Below are positions 25,964 through 33,960 of a stretch of 64,000 nucleotides of DNA, in pieces. Both the position numbers and the translations under genes were made by a program. Source of the DNA: Streptomyces sp. NBC_01317 (GTDB lineage Bacteria > Actinomycetota > Actinomycetes > Streptomycetales > Streptomycetaceae); the NCBI RefSeq assembly GCF_035961655.1, contig NZ_CP108393.1, positions 4,261,501 to 4,325,500 of the forward strand, in the 5' to 3' direction. The notes beneath the pieces were generated by a model. That model was not told the DNA's origin, did no database searches, and saw only the letters and a list, made by a program, of their open reading frames with translations. Positions within the stretch are counted from its first letter, which is position 1. Each line of letters begins with the position of its first letter.

Positions 25964-26791
25964 CTATTCGGGCTGGTGTTCCGGGCCGCCGAAGTCGGGG
26001 CTGGTGAAGTCCGGGCTGCTGAACGTGGGGCGCTGGTGGGCCGCTGAGCCTTCGTCAGGGCTGGAGAAGCCGGGATGGCTGTAGCCGATCTTGGGCAGGT
26101 GGCCCACCGTACGGGGCGGTCCCGGCGCCGCCCGGCCCGCGCTCGGGTCGGCGAGGGCCCGGCGCAGGAAGGGCAGGATGCCGCGCTCCAGGAGGGCGTG
26201 GCGCCAGGCCTCCCTGGCCCGTGCGACCTCGTCCGGCAGCTCTCCGCCAGGCTCCTCGGGCGCCGGGACCTCGGTGGCCCCGTTGCGTACGGCCGTGATG
26301 ACCAGGCCGACCGCCGCGCCCAGGATCCCGATCACGGTGACCGCGCCGAAGAACCAGCCCACCGCGAGCAGGGAGTCGGCGAAGGCGGGCGCCGGGGTCA
26401 GTGCCTTGAGGAGGTAGCCGACGAGCAGGAAGATCAGCGCCGCGGTGCCGCCGAGGACGGGGACCAGGACCGTGATGACCGCCGCGAACCCCGCGCCCGT
26501 GTCGTCGTCCTCCTCGACCGTGGCCGGCTCTCTGACGGAGCCGTTCAGGGCCGGGGAGGAGACCGGGGAGCGGAACTCCTCGCGCATCTTGGCGTAGTGC
26601 TCGTACTCGGCTGCCGCGGCGGTGGCTATCTGTGTGGTGGCGTTGAGGGCCATCGTGCGCAACTGCTCGGCGTTCAGCCGCCGGCCCACGTCGGCCAGAT
26701 CCGGGCGGTCGTGCGCGTTGCGCAGTGCGTCGTCGAGGATCCGCTCGAAATCCGCTCGATCCTCGCTCAGCAGGTGCGGAGCGCTGTTCAT
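25964..26791 (-). CDS. Hypothetical membrane protein with SPDF repeats
   Basis: A 275-residue protein that I do not recognise by family. Residues 1-100 are soluble and helical (LLSEDRADFERILDDALRNA, QLRTMALNATTQIATAAAAE). Two transmembrane segments follow at about 105-170 (FAAVITVLVPVLGGTAALIF; GWFFGAVTVIGILGAAVGLV). The cytoplasmic or external tail ends in short repeats FSSPDEG..., FSSPDFTSPDFGGPE, rich in Ser/Pro and possible phosphorylation sites. Start ATG 26791 is seven bases from a G-run; ATG 26797 is too close to it. Convergent with thiC. Confidence 0.65.
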   Translation of the reverse strand: MNSAPHLLSEDRADFERILDDALRNAHDRPDLADVGRRLNAEQLRTMALNATTQIATAAAAEYEHYAKMREEFRSPVSSPALNGSVREPATVEEDDDTGAGFAAVITVLVPVLGGTAALIFLLVGYLLKALTPAPAFADSLLAVGWFFGAVTVIGILGAAVGLVITAVRNGATEVPAPEEPGGELPDEVARAREAWRHALLERGILPFLRRALADPSAGRAAPGPPRTVGHLPKIGYSHPGFSSPDEGSAAHQRPTFSSPDFTSPDFGGPEHQPE

Positions 26792-26943
26792 GTGCATCCC
26801 CCGATGCTCCGTAGGGCCGATTCGCCCGCGTGAACGGGCGGTTGGCAGAAACGGAAGGAGAGCCTGCTACGGATAAGCCGATGGTAGAGCTGTTTTGCCG
26901 CGGGGTGACAGGGGGTTTCCGGAAAACACCGGATCCCTGTCGA

Positions 26944-27092
26944 TTCAGTGGTGCGGAGAACACGGTCAGTTGCGTGGAAGAAGCCGTCAGTTGCGCGGAG
27001 GAAGCCGTCAGTTGTGCCGGGGAAACTGTCAGTGGTGCCCGGGAATCCGCTCAGTTGTGCGGGCGGAGCCGCTCAGTCGGCCAGCGGAAGCC
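26944..27092. repeat. Seven degenerate 21-22 bp tandem repeats after the metallophosphatase gene
   Basis: Units beginning (G)TCAGTtGyGc and running 21 bases each have CAGT at 26946, 26967, 26988, 27009, 27030, then 27052 and 27074 at 22-base spacing. The last unit includes the stop and final codons of the reverse-strand metallophosphatase; the rest lie in its 3' flank, each carrying TGA on that strand. Units differ by several bases, so they are old. Confidence 0.75.
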
Positions 27093-28197
27093 GTACGACC
27101 AGCAGTTTCCCCGCCATGGTCACTCCGCCGTCCATGGCGATGGCCAGGCCGTCGGCGTACACGTGGGGCCCCTCCACCCCGGGGCCGCCGCCTTCGCCGT
27201 CCGGGGCGTCCTCGGTGCCGACCTCGCCCAGGAGATAGGGAATGGGGCTGTGACCATGGACGATGCGGTTTCCGCCGTACGTGGCGAGCAGTTCCTGGAC
27301 GGCCTCGGTGCCCCCCTCGTCACGGAACGCGAAGCGTTTGGTGAGCTTGCGGAACACGTCCCAGCATTCGTCCGCGTCGTTGCGGGTGAGGATCTGGTGG
27401 ACGGTGTCGTTGACGTCGTCGATGGAGGAGCCGTAGTCCAGGTAGGCCGTGGTGTCGGAGTGCATCAGCAGATGCCCGTCCTCCTCGACCACCGCGTCGA
27501 GCCGTGACATCCACTGGAGGTGGACGTCCTGGAGGCGCTCCATGTCGGTCTTCTGGCCGCCGTTGAGGAGCCAGGCGGCCTGGAAGGTGGCCGTGCCCGC
27601 GCCGGAGTTGACGGGGGTGTCGCCGAACCGCTTGGCGCCCAGGAGCAACAGTTCGTGATTGCCCATCAGGGCTTTGCAGTAGCCGCCCGCCGCCGCCGCC
27701 TCGGCGGAGAGCCGCATCACGAGGTCGATGACGCCGATGCCGTCGGGGCCGCGGTCGGTGAAGTCGCCGAGGAACCAGAGCCGGGCGTTGCCGGCCGACC
27801 AGTTGCCGGCGGAGTCGATGAGGCCCTGCTCGCCGAGGGCGTGGAGGAGTTCGTCCAGGTAGCCGTGCACGTCGCCGACGACGTAGAGCGGGCCGGGTCC
27901 GCCCTGCTCGGGAAGACCGTCGGGCGCCAGGTGCAGCTGGACGGTCACCCCCTCAGGGCCGATCACCGGGAGGTCGCGCTCGGTCGGTGTGTAACCCTCC
28001 GGGACCTCGTCGGCGGGGATCGCGTTGCCGGGATGCCCGGACGGGTGCGCGGCCTCGTGGCCGTACCCCTGCCGCCCGGACTGTTCGGGATGCCCCGGTT
28101 GCCCGGACTGCACGGGAACCTGCGCGTACGGCGGTACGCGGAAGTCGCGCAACGTCGCCGTCCGCACCGCGGGTCCCTGACCGGCCCCCTGTGTCAT
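27073..28197 (-). CDS. Calcineurin-like metallophosphatase (PPP type)
   Basis: A 374-residue protein with the PPP-family metal motifs in order: GDVHG near residue 108, GDFTDRG near 143, GNHE near 177 and HGHSP near 312. These bind two metals and support Ser/Thr or bis(nucleosidyl) phosphatase activity. The first 85 residues are Gly/Pro/Gln-rich and likely flexible. There is no signal peptide. Start ATG 28197 has GGAGGGG upstream. The 3' end runs into 21-bp repeats. Substrate not determinable. Confidence 0.85.
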   Translation of the reverse strand: MTQGAGQGPAVRTATLRDFRVPPYAQVPVQSGQPGHPEQSGRQGYGHEAAHPSGHPGNAIPADEVPEGYTPTERDLPVIGPEGVTVQLHLAPDGLPEQGGPGPLYVVGDVHGYLDELLHALGEQGLIDSAGNWSAGNARLWFLGDFTDRGPDGIGVIDLVMRLSAEAAAAGGYCKALMGNHELLLLGAKRFGDTPVNSGAGTATFQAAWLLNGGQKTDMERLQDVHLQWMSRLDAVVEEDGHLLMHSDTTAYLDYGSSIDDVNDTVHQILTRNDADECWDVFRKLTKRFAFRDEGGTEAVQELLATYGGNRIVHGHSPIPYLLGEVGTEDAPDGEGGGPGVEGPHVYADGLAIAMDGGVTMAGKLLVVRLPLAD

Positions 28198-28485
28198 CGA
28201 CCCCTCCACCACCGTCGCGCCGCCGTACACCTCTCGGGCTCGCCCTCTCCGGTGGGCGGGTGCCCACCGGAGGTCAGGAAAGGTCCATGGTGTCGTGCGC
28301 CCATCATAGGAATCCCGCTCCTCCTGTGTGACGCACCAGGGGTGGTGAATCCGGTTCCACCTCAGGTTCGCCGGAGGTTTTCACGCCGATCACCCCAAAT
28401 GTGAAAGGTCTGGGCCTTCGGCGGTGAAAGGTCAGGGCCGCCGGCCGGGTACGGAAGGGACCGGCCCGGCCCCGGCAGCGCTCCG

Positions 28486-29598
28486 TCAGTCCCCCGCGGG
28501 GGATCGGGGAGCGCTGACCGTGGTGCGGGGCGGGCGGCGCTGGGACGAGGTCCTGACGACCAGCTCGGTCGGTATCACCTGCTCGATCGGCGCGCCGGTG
28601 TTGATCCCTTCGATGGCGTCGATGAGGAGCTGGATGACGGCCGTGCCGATCCGGCGCGGTTTGAGCGAGAGGGTCGTGATGGGCGGTTCCGTCGTGGCGT
28701 ACACGGTGGACTCGCTGCAACACACCAGCAGCAGGTCCTCGGGGACCCGCAGCCCGTACCGCCGGGCGGCGGCGAGCAGATCGGTGCCGTTGGGGTCGAA
28801 GAGGCCGTAGACGGCGTCCGGGCGGTCGGGGCGGGCGAGGAGCCGGTCGGCGGCGACGGCCCCCGCGCACGGGTCGTGGGCCGGGTAGGACTCGTAGACG
28901 GGGTCCTGGCCGACCCGCTCGCACCAGCTCAGGTACGCGGAGGTGGAGAGGCGGGTGTAGGTGTCGGTGGTGGTGCCGGTGAGCAGGCCGATCCGGCGGG
29001 CGCCCGCGTCGGCGAGGTGGTCGAGCAGGTCGAGGACGGCCGCCTCGTGGTCGTTGTCGACCCAGGCGGTGACGGGGAGGGTGCCCGCGGGCCGGCCGTC
29101 GGAGACGACGGGCAGACCCTGGCGTACGAGTTCGGTGACGACCGGATCATGGTCGGAGGGGTCGATGACGACGGTGCCGTCGAGGGCGACGTTCGCCCAG
29201 ACGTCGTGGCGTGAGGTGGCGGGGAGGATGACGAGGGCGTAGCCCCGGGCCAGCGCGGCGGAGGTGGCCGCCCTGGCCATCTCGGCGAAGTAGGCGAATT
29301 CGGTGAAGGTGAAAGGTTCATCCCCGTACGTCGTCACGGTCAGGCCGATGAGGCCCGATTTGCCGGTACGGAGGGTTCTGGCGGCGGCGGAAGGACGGTA
29401 GCCGAGGCGCTCGGCGACCTCTCGGACGTGGCTTCTCGTGGCGTCGGGTAAGCGACCCTTGCCGTTGAGCGCGTCCGAGACAGTCGTGATGGAGACACCG
29501 GCTGCGGCTGCGACGTCCCGGATGCCCGCCCGACCCTGCCGGTTTCCCCGGCGGGTTGTGTCCGTCCGGCTCACCTGGTGTTTCCCTGCTGCTGTCAT
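28486..29598 (-). CDS. LacI family transcriptional regulator
   Basis: A 370-residue LacI/GalR regulator. The HTH and hinge are IRDVAAAAGVSITTVSDALN, then GKGRLPDATRSHVREVAERL, then GYRPSAAARTLRTGKSGLIG (about residues 25-85), and the periplasmic-binding-like core covers 90-345. A 25-residue basic N-terminal extension precedes the HTH. No sugar genes adjoin it and no self-operator was found in the 29599-30024 gap, so the target is unknown. Confidence 0.92.
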   Translation of the reverse strand: MTAAGKHQVSRTDTTRRGNRQGRAGIRDVAAAAGVSITTVSDALNGKGRLPDATRSHVREVAERLGYRPSAAARTLRTGKSGLIGLTVTTYGDEPFTFTEFAYFAEMARAATSAALARGYALVILPATSRHDVWANVALDGTVVIDPSDHDPVVTELVRQGLPVVSDGRPAGTLPVTAWVDNDHEAAVLDLLDHLADAGARRIGLLTGTTTDTYTRLSTSAYLSWCERVGQDPVYESYPAHDPCAGAVAADRLLARPDRPDAVYGLFDPNGTDLLAAARRYGLRVPEDLLLVCCSESTVYATTEPPITTLSLKPRRIGTAVIQLLIDAIEGINTGAPIEQVIPTELVVRTSSQRRPPRTTVSAPRSPAGD

Positions 29599-30024
29599 GG
29601 CCAGCCGATATTAGGGCGCGGGCGGGCGGTTGGGCCGGTCGCATATGCACCCCTCAGCAGGCACGTTTCTGCATGGTCAACAGCCCCCAACGTCCTTGGA
29701 TGAAGTGGGGTTTGTCCGTTCCGGCTGTGGTCTGGCATGCATCGGACGGCATGTGCCTGTCGAAAGGTCCATGTTTCGAAGTTGTCTCAACTCACCTCTA
29801 CGGGGGATGCGCGCCACGGCGCGGACCACGGGCGCGCGCCAGGAAGAAGTGCGCCCCCCGCTCGATGCCGTCCCGGGTGATCCGCGTCACCGAGGTCGAC
29901 GTCCTCCCGAGTGGCCCACGTCACGGAGCCCTTCGCAGGGGCTCCGAATCCTCCTATGGTGAGCAGTATTGAAAAGCGCGACACCCCTGATGCGACACCC
30001 GTGAACGGCCGAGGAGGACCTGCG
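29599..30024. other. Divergent intergenic region lacI-hisC
   Basis: 426 bases with no supported gene. Near the hisC side an 8-bp stem CGGAGCCC/GGGCTCCG (29924-29931 and 29939-29946) with a seven-base loop overlaps a candidate promoter TTCGCA-N17-TATGGT (-10 at 29955-29960). The lacI side shows no hexamers I trust. Confidence 0.4.
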
Positions 30025-31128
30025 GTGAGCAAGACGAGCCCTGCGGTGGGCGGCGGTACGGGGCCCAGGCTCCGTGCCGAGCTGGACGGCATCCCGACGT
30101 ACAAGCCGGGCAAGCCCGCCGCGGCAGGGGGCCCCGCCGCGTTCAAGCTGTCCTCCAACGAGAACCCGTACCCGCCGCTGCCCGGCGTGATGGAGCGGGT
30201 GATCGCCACCGCCGGGATCTTCCACCGCTACCCCGACCTGTCGTGCGCCGGCCTGACTGAGGAGCTGGCCGGCCGCTTCGACGTGCCCCTGGAGCACGTG
30301 GCGACGGGCACGGGCTCGGTGGGGGTGGCCCAGCAGCTGGTCCAGGCCACCGCCGGCCCCGGTGACGAGGTCATCTACGCCTGGCGCTCCTTCGAGGCGT
30401 ACCCGATCATCACCCAGATCTCGGGTGCGGCCTCGGTGAAGGTGCCGCTGACCGGTGCCGAGGCGCACGATCTGGACGCGATGGCCGACGCGGTCACCGA
30501 CCGGACGCGGCTGATCTTCGTCTGCAACCCCAACAACCCGACCGGCACGGTGGTGCGCAGGGCCGAACTGGAACGGTTCCTCGACCGGGTGCCCGGTGAC
30601 GTCCTGGTGGTGCTGGACGAGGCGTACCGCGAGTTCATCCGCGACGCCGAGGTGCCCGACGGGGTGGACCTGTACCGCGAGCGCCCGAACGTGGCCGTGC
30701 TGCGCACCTTCTCCAAGGCGTACGGGCTGGCCGGTCTGCGGGTCGGTTTCGCGATAGCTCATGAGCCGGTGGCGGCCGCGCTGCGCAAGACCGCCGTGCC
30801 CTTCGGGGTGAGCCAGATCGCCCAGGACGCGGCGGTGGCCTCGCTGCGCGCCGAGACCCAGCTGCTGGAGCGGGTCGAGGCGCTGGTCACCGAGCGGACC
30901 CGGGTGGCCGGCAGGCTGGCGGGACAGGGCTGGACGGTGCCCGAGACCCAGGCGAACTTCGTCTGGCTGCGGCTCGGCGAGCGCACGCTCGAGTTCGCGG
31001 CGGCCTGTGAGGCGGCCGGGGTGATGGTCCGCCCCTTCGCGGGCGAGGGCGTACGGGTCACGATCGGTGAGACCGAGGCCAACGATCTCTTCCTCCAGGC
31101 GGCTGAGAAGTTCCGCGAGGAGCTGTGA
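30025..31128 (+). CDS. hisC: Histidinol-phosphate / aromatic aminotransferase
   Basis: A 367-residue class I/II PLP aminotransferase of the HisC group. Visible are [38 protein letters not shown] and the lysine loop [19 protein letters not shown] with the Schiff-base Lys. Annotated relatives act on histidinol phosphate or phenylalanine/tyrosine. It is not in a his operon here, so an aromatic aminotransferase role is as likely. GTG 30025 is preceded by GAGGAGG at 30011-30017; the longer frame from 29911 is non-coding. Confidence 0.88.
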   Translation: MSKTSPAVGGGTGPRLRAELDGIPTYKPGKPAAAGGPAAFKLSSNENPYPPLPGVMERVIATAGIFHRYPDLSCAGLTEELAGRFDVPLEHVATGTGSVGVAQQLVQATAGPGDEVIYAWRSFEAYPIITQISGAASVKVPLTGAEAHDLDAMADAVTDRTRLIFVCNPNNPTGTVVRRAELERFLDRVPGDVLVVLDEAYREFIRDAEVPDGVDLYRERPNVAVLRTFSKAYGLAGLRVGFAIAHEPVAAALRKTAVPFGVSQIAQDAAVASLRAETQLLERVEALVTERTRVAGRLAGQGWTVPETQANFVWLRLGERTLEFAAACEAAGVMVRPFAGEGVRVTIGETEANDLFLQAAEKFREEL

Positions 31129-31147
31129 CCGGCTGACGGACCGGATG

Positions 31148-31174
31148 AGGGCGGCCTCCTGAGGGGGCCGCCCT
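31148..31174 (+). terminator. Terminator of hisC
   Basis: AGGGCGGCC / GGCCGCCCT stem (31148-31156 and 31166-31174) with a nine-base loop, then TTC, 19 bases after the hisC stop. Confidence 0.75.
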
Positions 31175-31300
31175 TCGGCGTTTCCGGGGGCCGTTTCCGC
31201 CGCGTTCTGCCGGCCTTCCCCCGGTGCTGGGCCGGTGCGCCTCGTTGGGGGGACCCCCCGAACGAAGGTCCGGATCGGCGTGCGCCATAATGCTTGTGAA

Positions 31301-31316
31301 TGTGAACGCGTTCACA
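31301..31316. promoter_or_regulatory. Rex operator (ROP) of the cyd operon
   Basis: Perfect 16-bp palindrome TGTGAACGCGTTCACA, an exact match to the Streptomyces Rex consensus TGTGAACnnnTTCACA. It lies 10 bases downstream of a candidate -10 element CATAAT (31286-31291) and 93 bases before cydA. Rex bound at low NADH/NAD+ should block the promoter and release it when oxygen is short. Confidence 0.93.
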
Positions 31317-31408
31317 AGCGTGCCTCGTTTGCTCCGTTACGTACGGAATGCGGACCGGATCAAAGGGGCAAGCCGCCGCTTGACCACGGCGATGTAAGGA
31401 GTAACGAC

Positions 31409-32917
31409 GTGGAACTCGCTCTGGCGCCGGAGACCCTGGCGCGATGGCAATTCGGCATCACCACCGTCTACCACTTCCTCTTCGTCCCGCTGACGATCTC
31501 GCTCGCCGCGCTCACCGCCGGGCTACAGACCGCGTGGGTCCGCACGGAGAATCCGAAGTACCTCACGGCCACGAAGTTCTGGGGCAAGCTCTTCCTGATC
31601 AACATCGCGATGGGCGTCGTCACCGGCATCGTGCAGGAGTTCCAGTTCGGCATGAACTGGTCCGACTACTCGCGCTTCGTCGGTGACGTCTTCGGTGCCC
31701 CGCTCGCCTTCGAGGCACTGATCGCCTTCTTCTTCGAGTCCACCTTCATCGGACTGTGGATCTTCGGCTGGGACAAGCTGCCCAAGAAGATCCATCTGGC
31801 CTGTATATGGATGGTCTCGATCGGCACGATCCTCTCCGCGTACTTCATCCTCGCCGCGAACTCCTGGATGCAGCACCCGGTCGGCTACCGGATCAACAAG
31901 AAGTCGGGGCGCGCGGAACTCACCGACTTCTGGGCGGTGCTCACCCAGAACACCGCGCTCACCCAGTTCTTCCACACCATGACGGCCGCCTTCCTCGTCG
32001 GCGGCGCCTTCATGGTCGGCATCGCCGCCTTCCACCTCTCCCGCAAGAAGCACATCCCCGTCATGCGCACCTCCCTGCGCCTCGGGCTGGTCACCGTCGT
32101 CCTCGCCGGAATGCTGACCGCCGTCAGCGGCGACACGCTCGGCAAGGTCATGTTCAAGCAGCAGCCGATGAAGATGGCCGCCGCCGAGGCCCTCTGGGAC
32201 GGGCAGGCGCCCGCGCCGTTCTCCGTGTTCGCCTACGGGGACGTCCAGAAGGGCCACAACACCGTCGAGCTGGAGATCCCAGGGCTGCTGTCCTTCCTCG
32301 CGAACGACAACTTCAGCTCGTACGTCCCGGGGATCAACGACGTCAACAAGGCCGAGCAGGAGAAGTACGGGCCCGGCGACTACCGGCCCAACATCCCCGT
32401 CGCCTACTGGGGCTTCCGCTGGATGATCGGCTTCGGCATGGCGTCCTTCAGCCTCGGACTGCTCGGGCTCTGGCTCACCCGCCGGAAGTTCCTGCTGCCC
32501 CAACGGCTGCGCACCGGCGAGGACGAGGTGCCCCATCTGGTGCTCTTCCGGAACAAGGCCCTCAGCCCGAAGCTCACCCGGTGGTACTGGCTCACCGCCC
32601 TGTGGACGCTCCTCTTCCCGCTGATAGCCAACTCCTGGGGCTGGATCTTCACCGAGACCGGACGCCAGCCCTGGGTGGTGTACGGCGTGCTGCGCACGTC
32701 CGACGCGGTCTCCCCCCACACGTCCCAGACCGAGGTGCTCATCTCGCTGATCACCTTCACCCTGCTGTACGCGGTCCTCGCGGTCATCGAGGTCAGACTG
32801 CTCGTCAAGTACGTCAAGGCAGGGCCACCGGAACTCACCGACGACGACCTCGACCCGCCCACCCGGATCGGCGGCGACCACACGGACGCCGACCGCCCGA
32901 TGGCCTTCTCCTACTGA
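31409..32917 (+). CDS. cydA: Cytochrome bd ubiquinol oxidase subunit I
   Basis: Membrane subunit with haems b558, b595 and d of the high-affinity terminal oxidase. The 502-residue protein opens MELALAPETLARWQFGITTV with the conserved haem-ligand His in YHFLFVPLTI. It has the other hallmarks FFFESTFIGLWIFGWDKLPK, the QPMKMAAAEALWD of the Q-loop start and GFRWMIGFGMASF. The Q loop is of the short type. GTG 31409 follows AAGGAG. First gene of cydA-cydB-cydCD, under the Rex operator. Confidence 0.96.
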   Translation: MELALAPETLARWQFGITTVYHFLFVPLTISLAALTAGLQTAWVRTENPKYLTATKFWGKLFLINIAMGVVTGIVQEFQFGMNWSDYSRFVGDVFGAPLAFEALIAFFFESTFIGLWIFGWDKLPKKIHLACIWMVSIGTILSAYFILAANSWMQHPVGYRINKKSGRAELTDFWAVLTQNTALTQFFHTMTAAFLVGGAFMVGIAAFHLSRKKHIPVMRTSLRLGLVTVVLAGMLTAVSGDTLGKVMFKQQPMKMAAAEALWDGQAPAPFSVFAYGDVQKGHNTVELEIPGLLSFLANDNFSSYVPGINDVNKAEQEKYGPGDYRPNIPVAYWGFRWMIGFGMASFSLGLLGLWLTRRKFLLPQRLRTGEDEVPHLVLFRNKALSPKLTRWYWLTALWTLLFPLIANSWGWIFTETGRQPWVVYGVLRTSDAVSPHTSQTEVLISLITFTLLYAVLAVIEVRLLVKYVKAGPPELTDDDLDPPTRIGGDHTDADRPMAFSY

Positions 32918-32931
32918 AGGGCTGAGGAACC

Positions 32932-33939
32932 ATGGAACTCCATGACGTCTGGTTCGTCCTGATCGCCTTCCTGTGGACCGGCTACTTCTTCCTCGAAGGC
33001 TTCGACTTCGGCATCGGGGTCCTGACCAAGCTGCTGGCCCGCGACCGTACGGAACGGCGCGTCCTGATCAACACCATCGGGCCCGTCTGGGACGGCAACG
33101 AGGTCTGGCTGCTCAGCGCGGGCGGCGCGACCTTCGCCGCCTTCCCCGAGTGGTACGCCACCCTCTTCTCGGGCTTCTACCTGCCGCTGCTGCTGATCCT
33201 CGTCTGCCTGATCGTGCGCGGCGTCGCGTTCGAGTACCGCGCCAAGCGACCCGAGGAGAGCTGGCAGCGCAACTGGGAACACGCGATCTTCTGGACCTCG
33301 CTCCTGCCTGCTGTCCTGTGGGGCGTCGCCTTCGGCAACATCGTGCACGGGGTACGGATCGACGCGCACAAGGAGTACGTCGGCACCCTCGGCGACCTGC
33401 TCAACCCGTACGCGCTCCTCGGCGGCCTGGTGACCCTGGCCCTCTTCACCTTCCACGGCACGGTGTTCGCCGCGCTCAAGACGGTGGGGGACATCCGCGT
33501 ACGGGCGAGGAGGCTGGCCCTCGTCCTGGGGCCGGTGACCGCCGTCCTGGCGCTCGGGTTCCTGCTCTGGACCCAGGCCGACAGCGGCAACGGCAGGAGC
33601 CTGGTCGCGCTTGTGGTGGCCGTGGCCGCGCTGGCCGGCGCGATCGGCGCGATCGGGAAGGGCCGCGAAGGCTGGTCGTTCGCGCTGTCCGGGCTGACCG
33701 TCGTGGCCGTTGTCGCGATGTTCTTCCTGACGCTGTTCCCGAATGTCATGCCGTCGTCGCTGAACGAGCAGTGGAACCTCACGGTGACGAACGCCTCGTC
33801 CACCCCGTACACCCTGAAGATCATGACCTGGGGAGCCGGGATCACGGCGCCCATCGTGCTGCTCTACCAGGGGTGGACGTACTGGGTGTTCCGCAAGCGG
33901 ATCGGTACGCAACACATCGCCGAGTCCGGCACGCACTGA
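32932..33939 (+). CDS. cydB: Cytochrome bd ubiquinol oxidase subunit II
   Basis: A 335-residue membrane partner of CydA. It starts MELHDVWFVLIAFLWTGYFF followed by LEGFDFGIGVL, the conserved first helix. It also has IGPVWDGNEVWLLSAGGATF and FHGTVFAALKT. About eight hydrophobic helices are seen. It begins 14 bases after cydA, so they are co-translated. Confidence 0.96.
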   Translation: MELHDVWFVLIAFLWTGYFFLEGFDFGIGVLTKLLARDRTERRVLINTIGPVWDGNEVWLLSAGGATFAAFPEWYATLFSGFYLPLLLILVCLIVRGVAFEYRAKRPEESWQRNWEHAIFWTSLLPAVLWGVAFGNIVHGVRIDAHKEYVGTLGDLLNPYALLGGLVTLALFTFHGTVFAALKTVGDIRVRARRLALVLGPVTAVLALGFLLWTQADSGNGRSLVALVVAVAALAGAIGAIGKGREGWSFALSGLTVVAVVAMFFLTLFPNVMPSSLNEQWNLTVTNASSTPYTLKIMTWGAGITAPIVLLYQGWTYWVFRKRIGTQHIAESGTH

Positions 33940-33960
33940 GGCCGATACGCACTGAGGACG

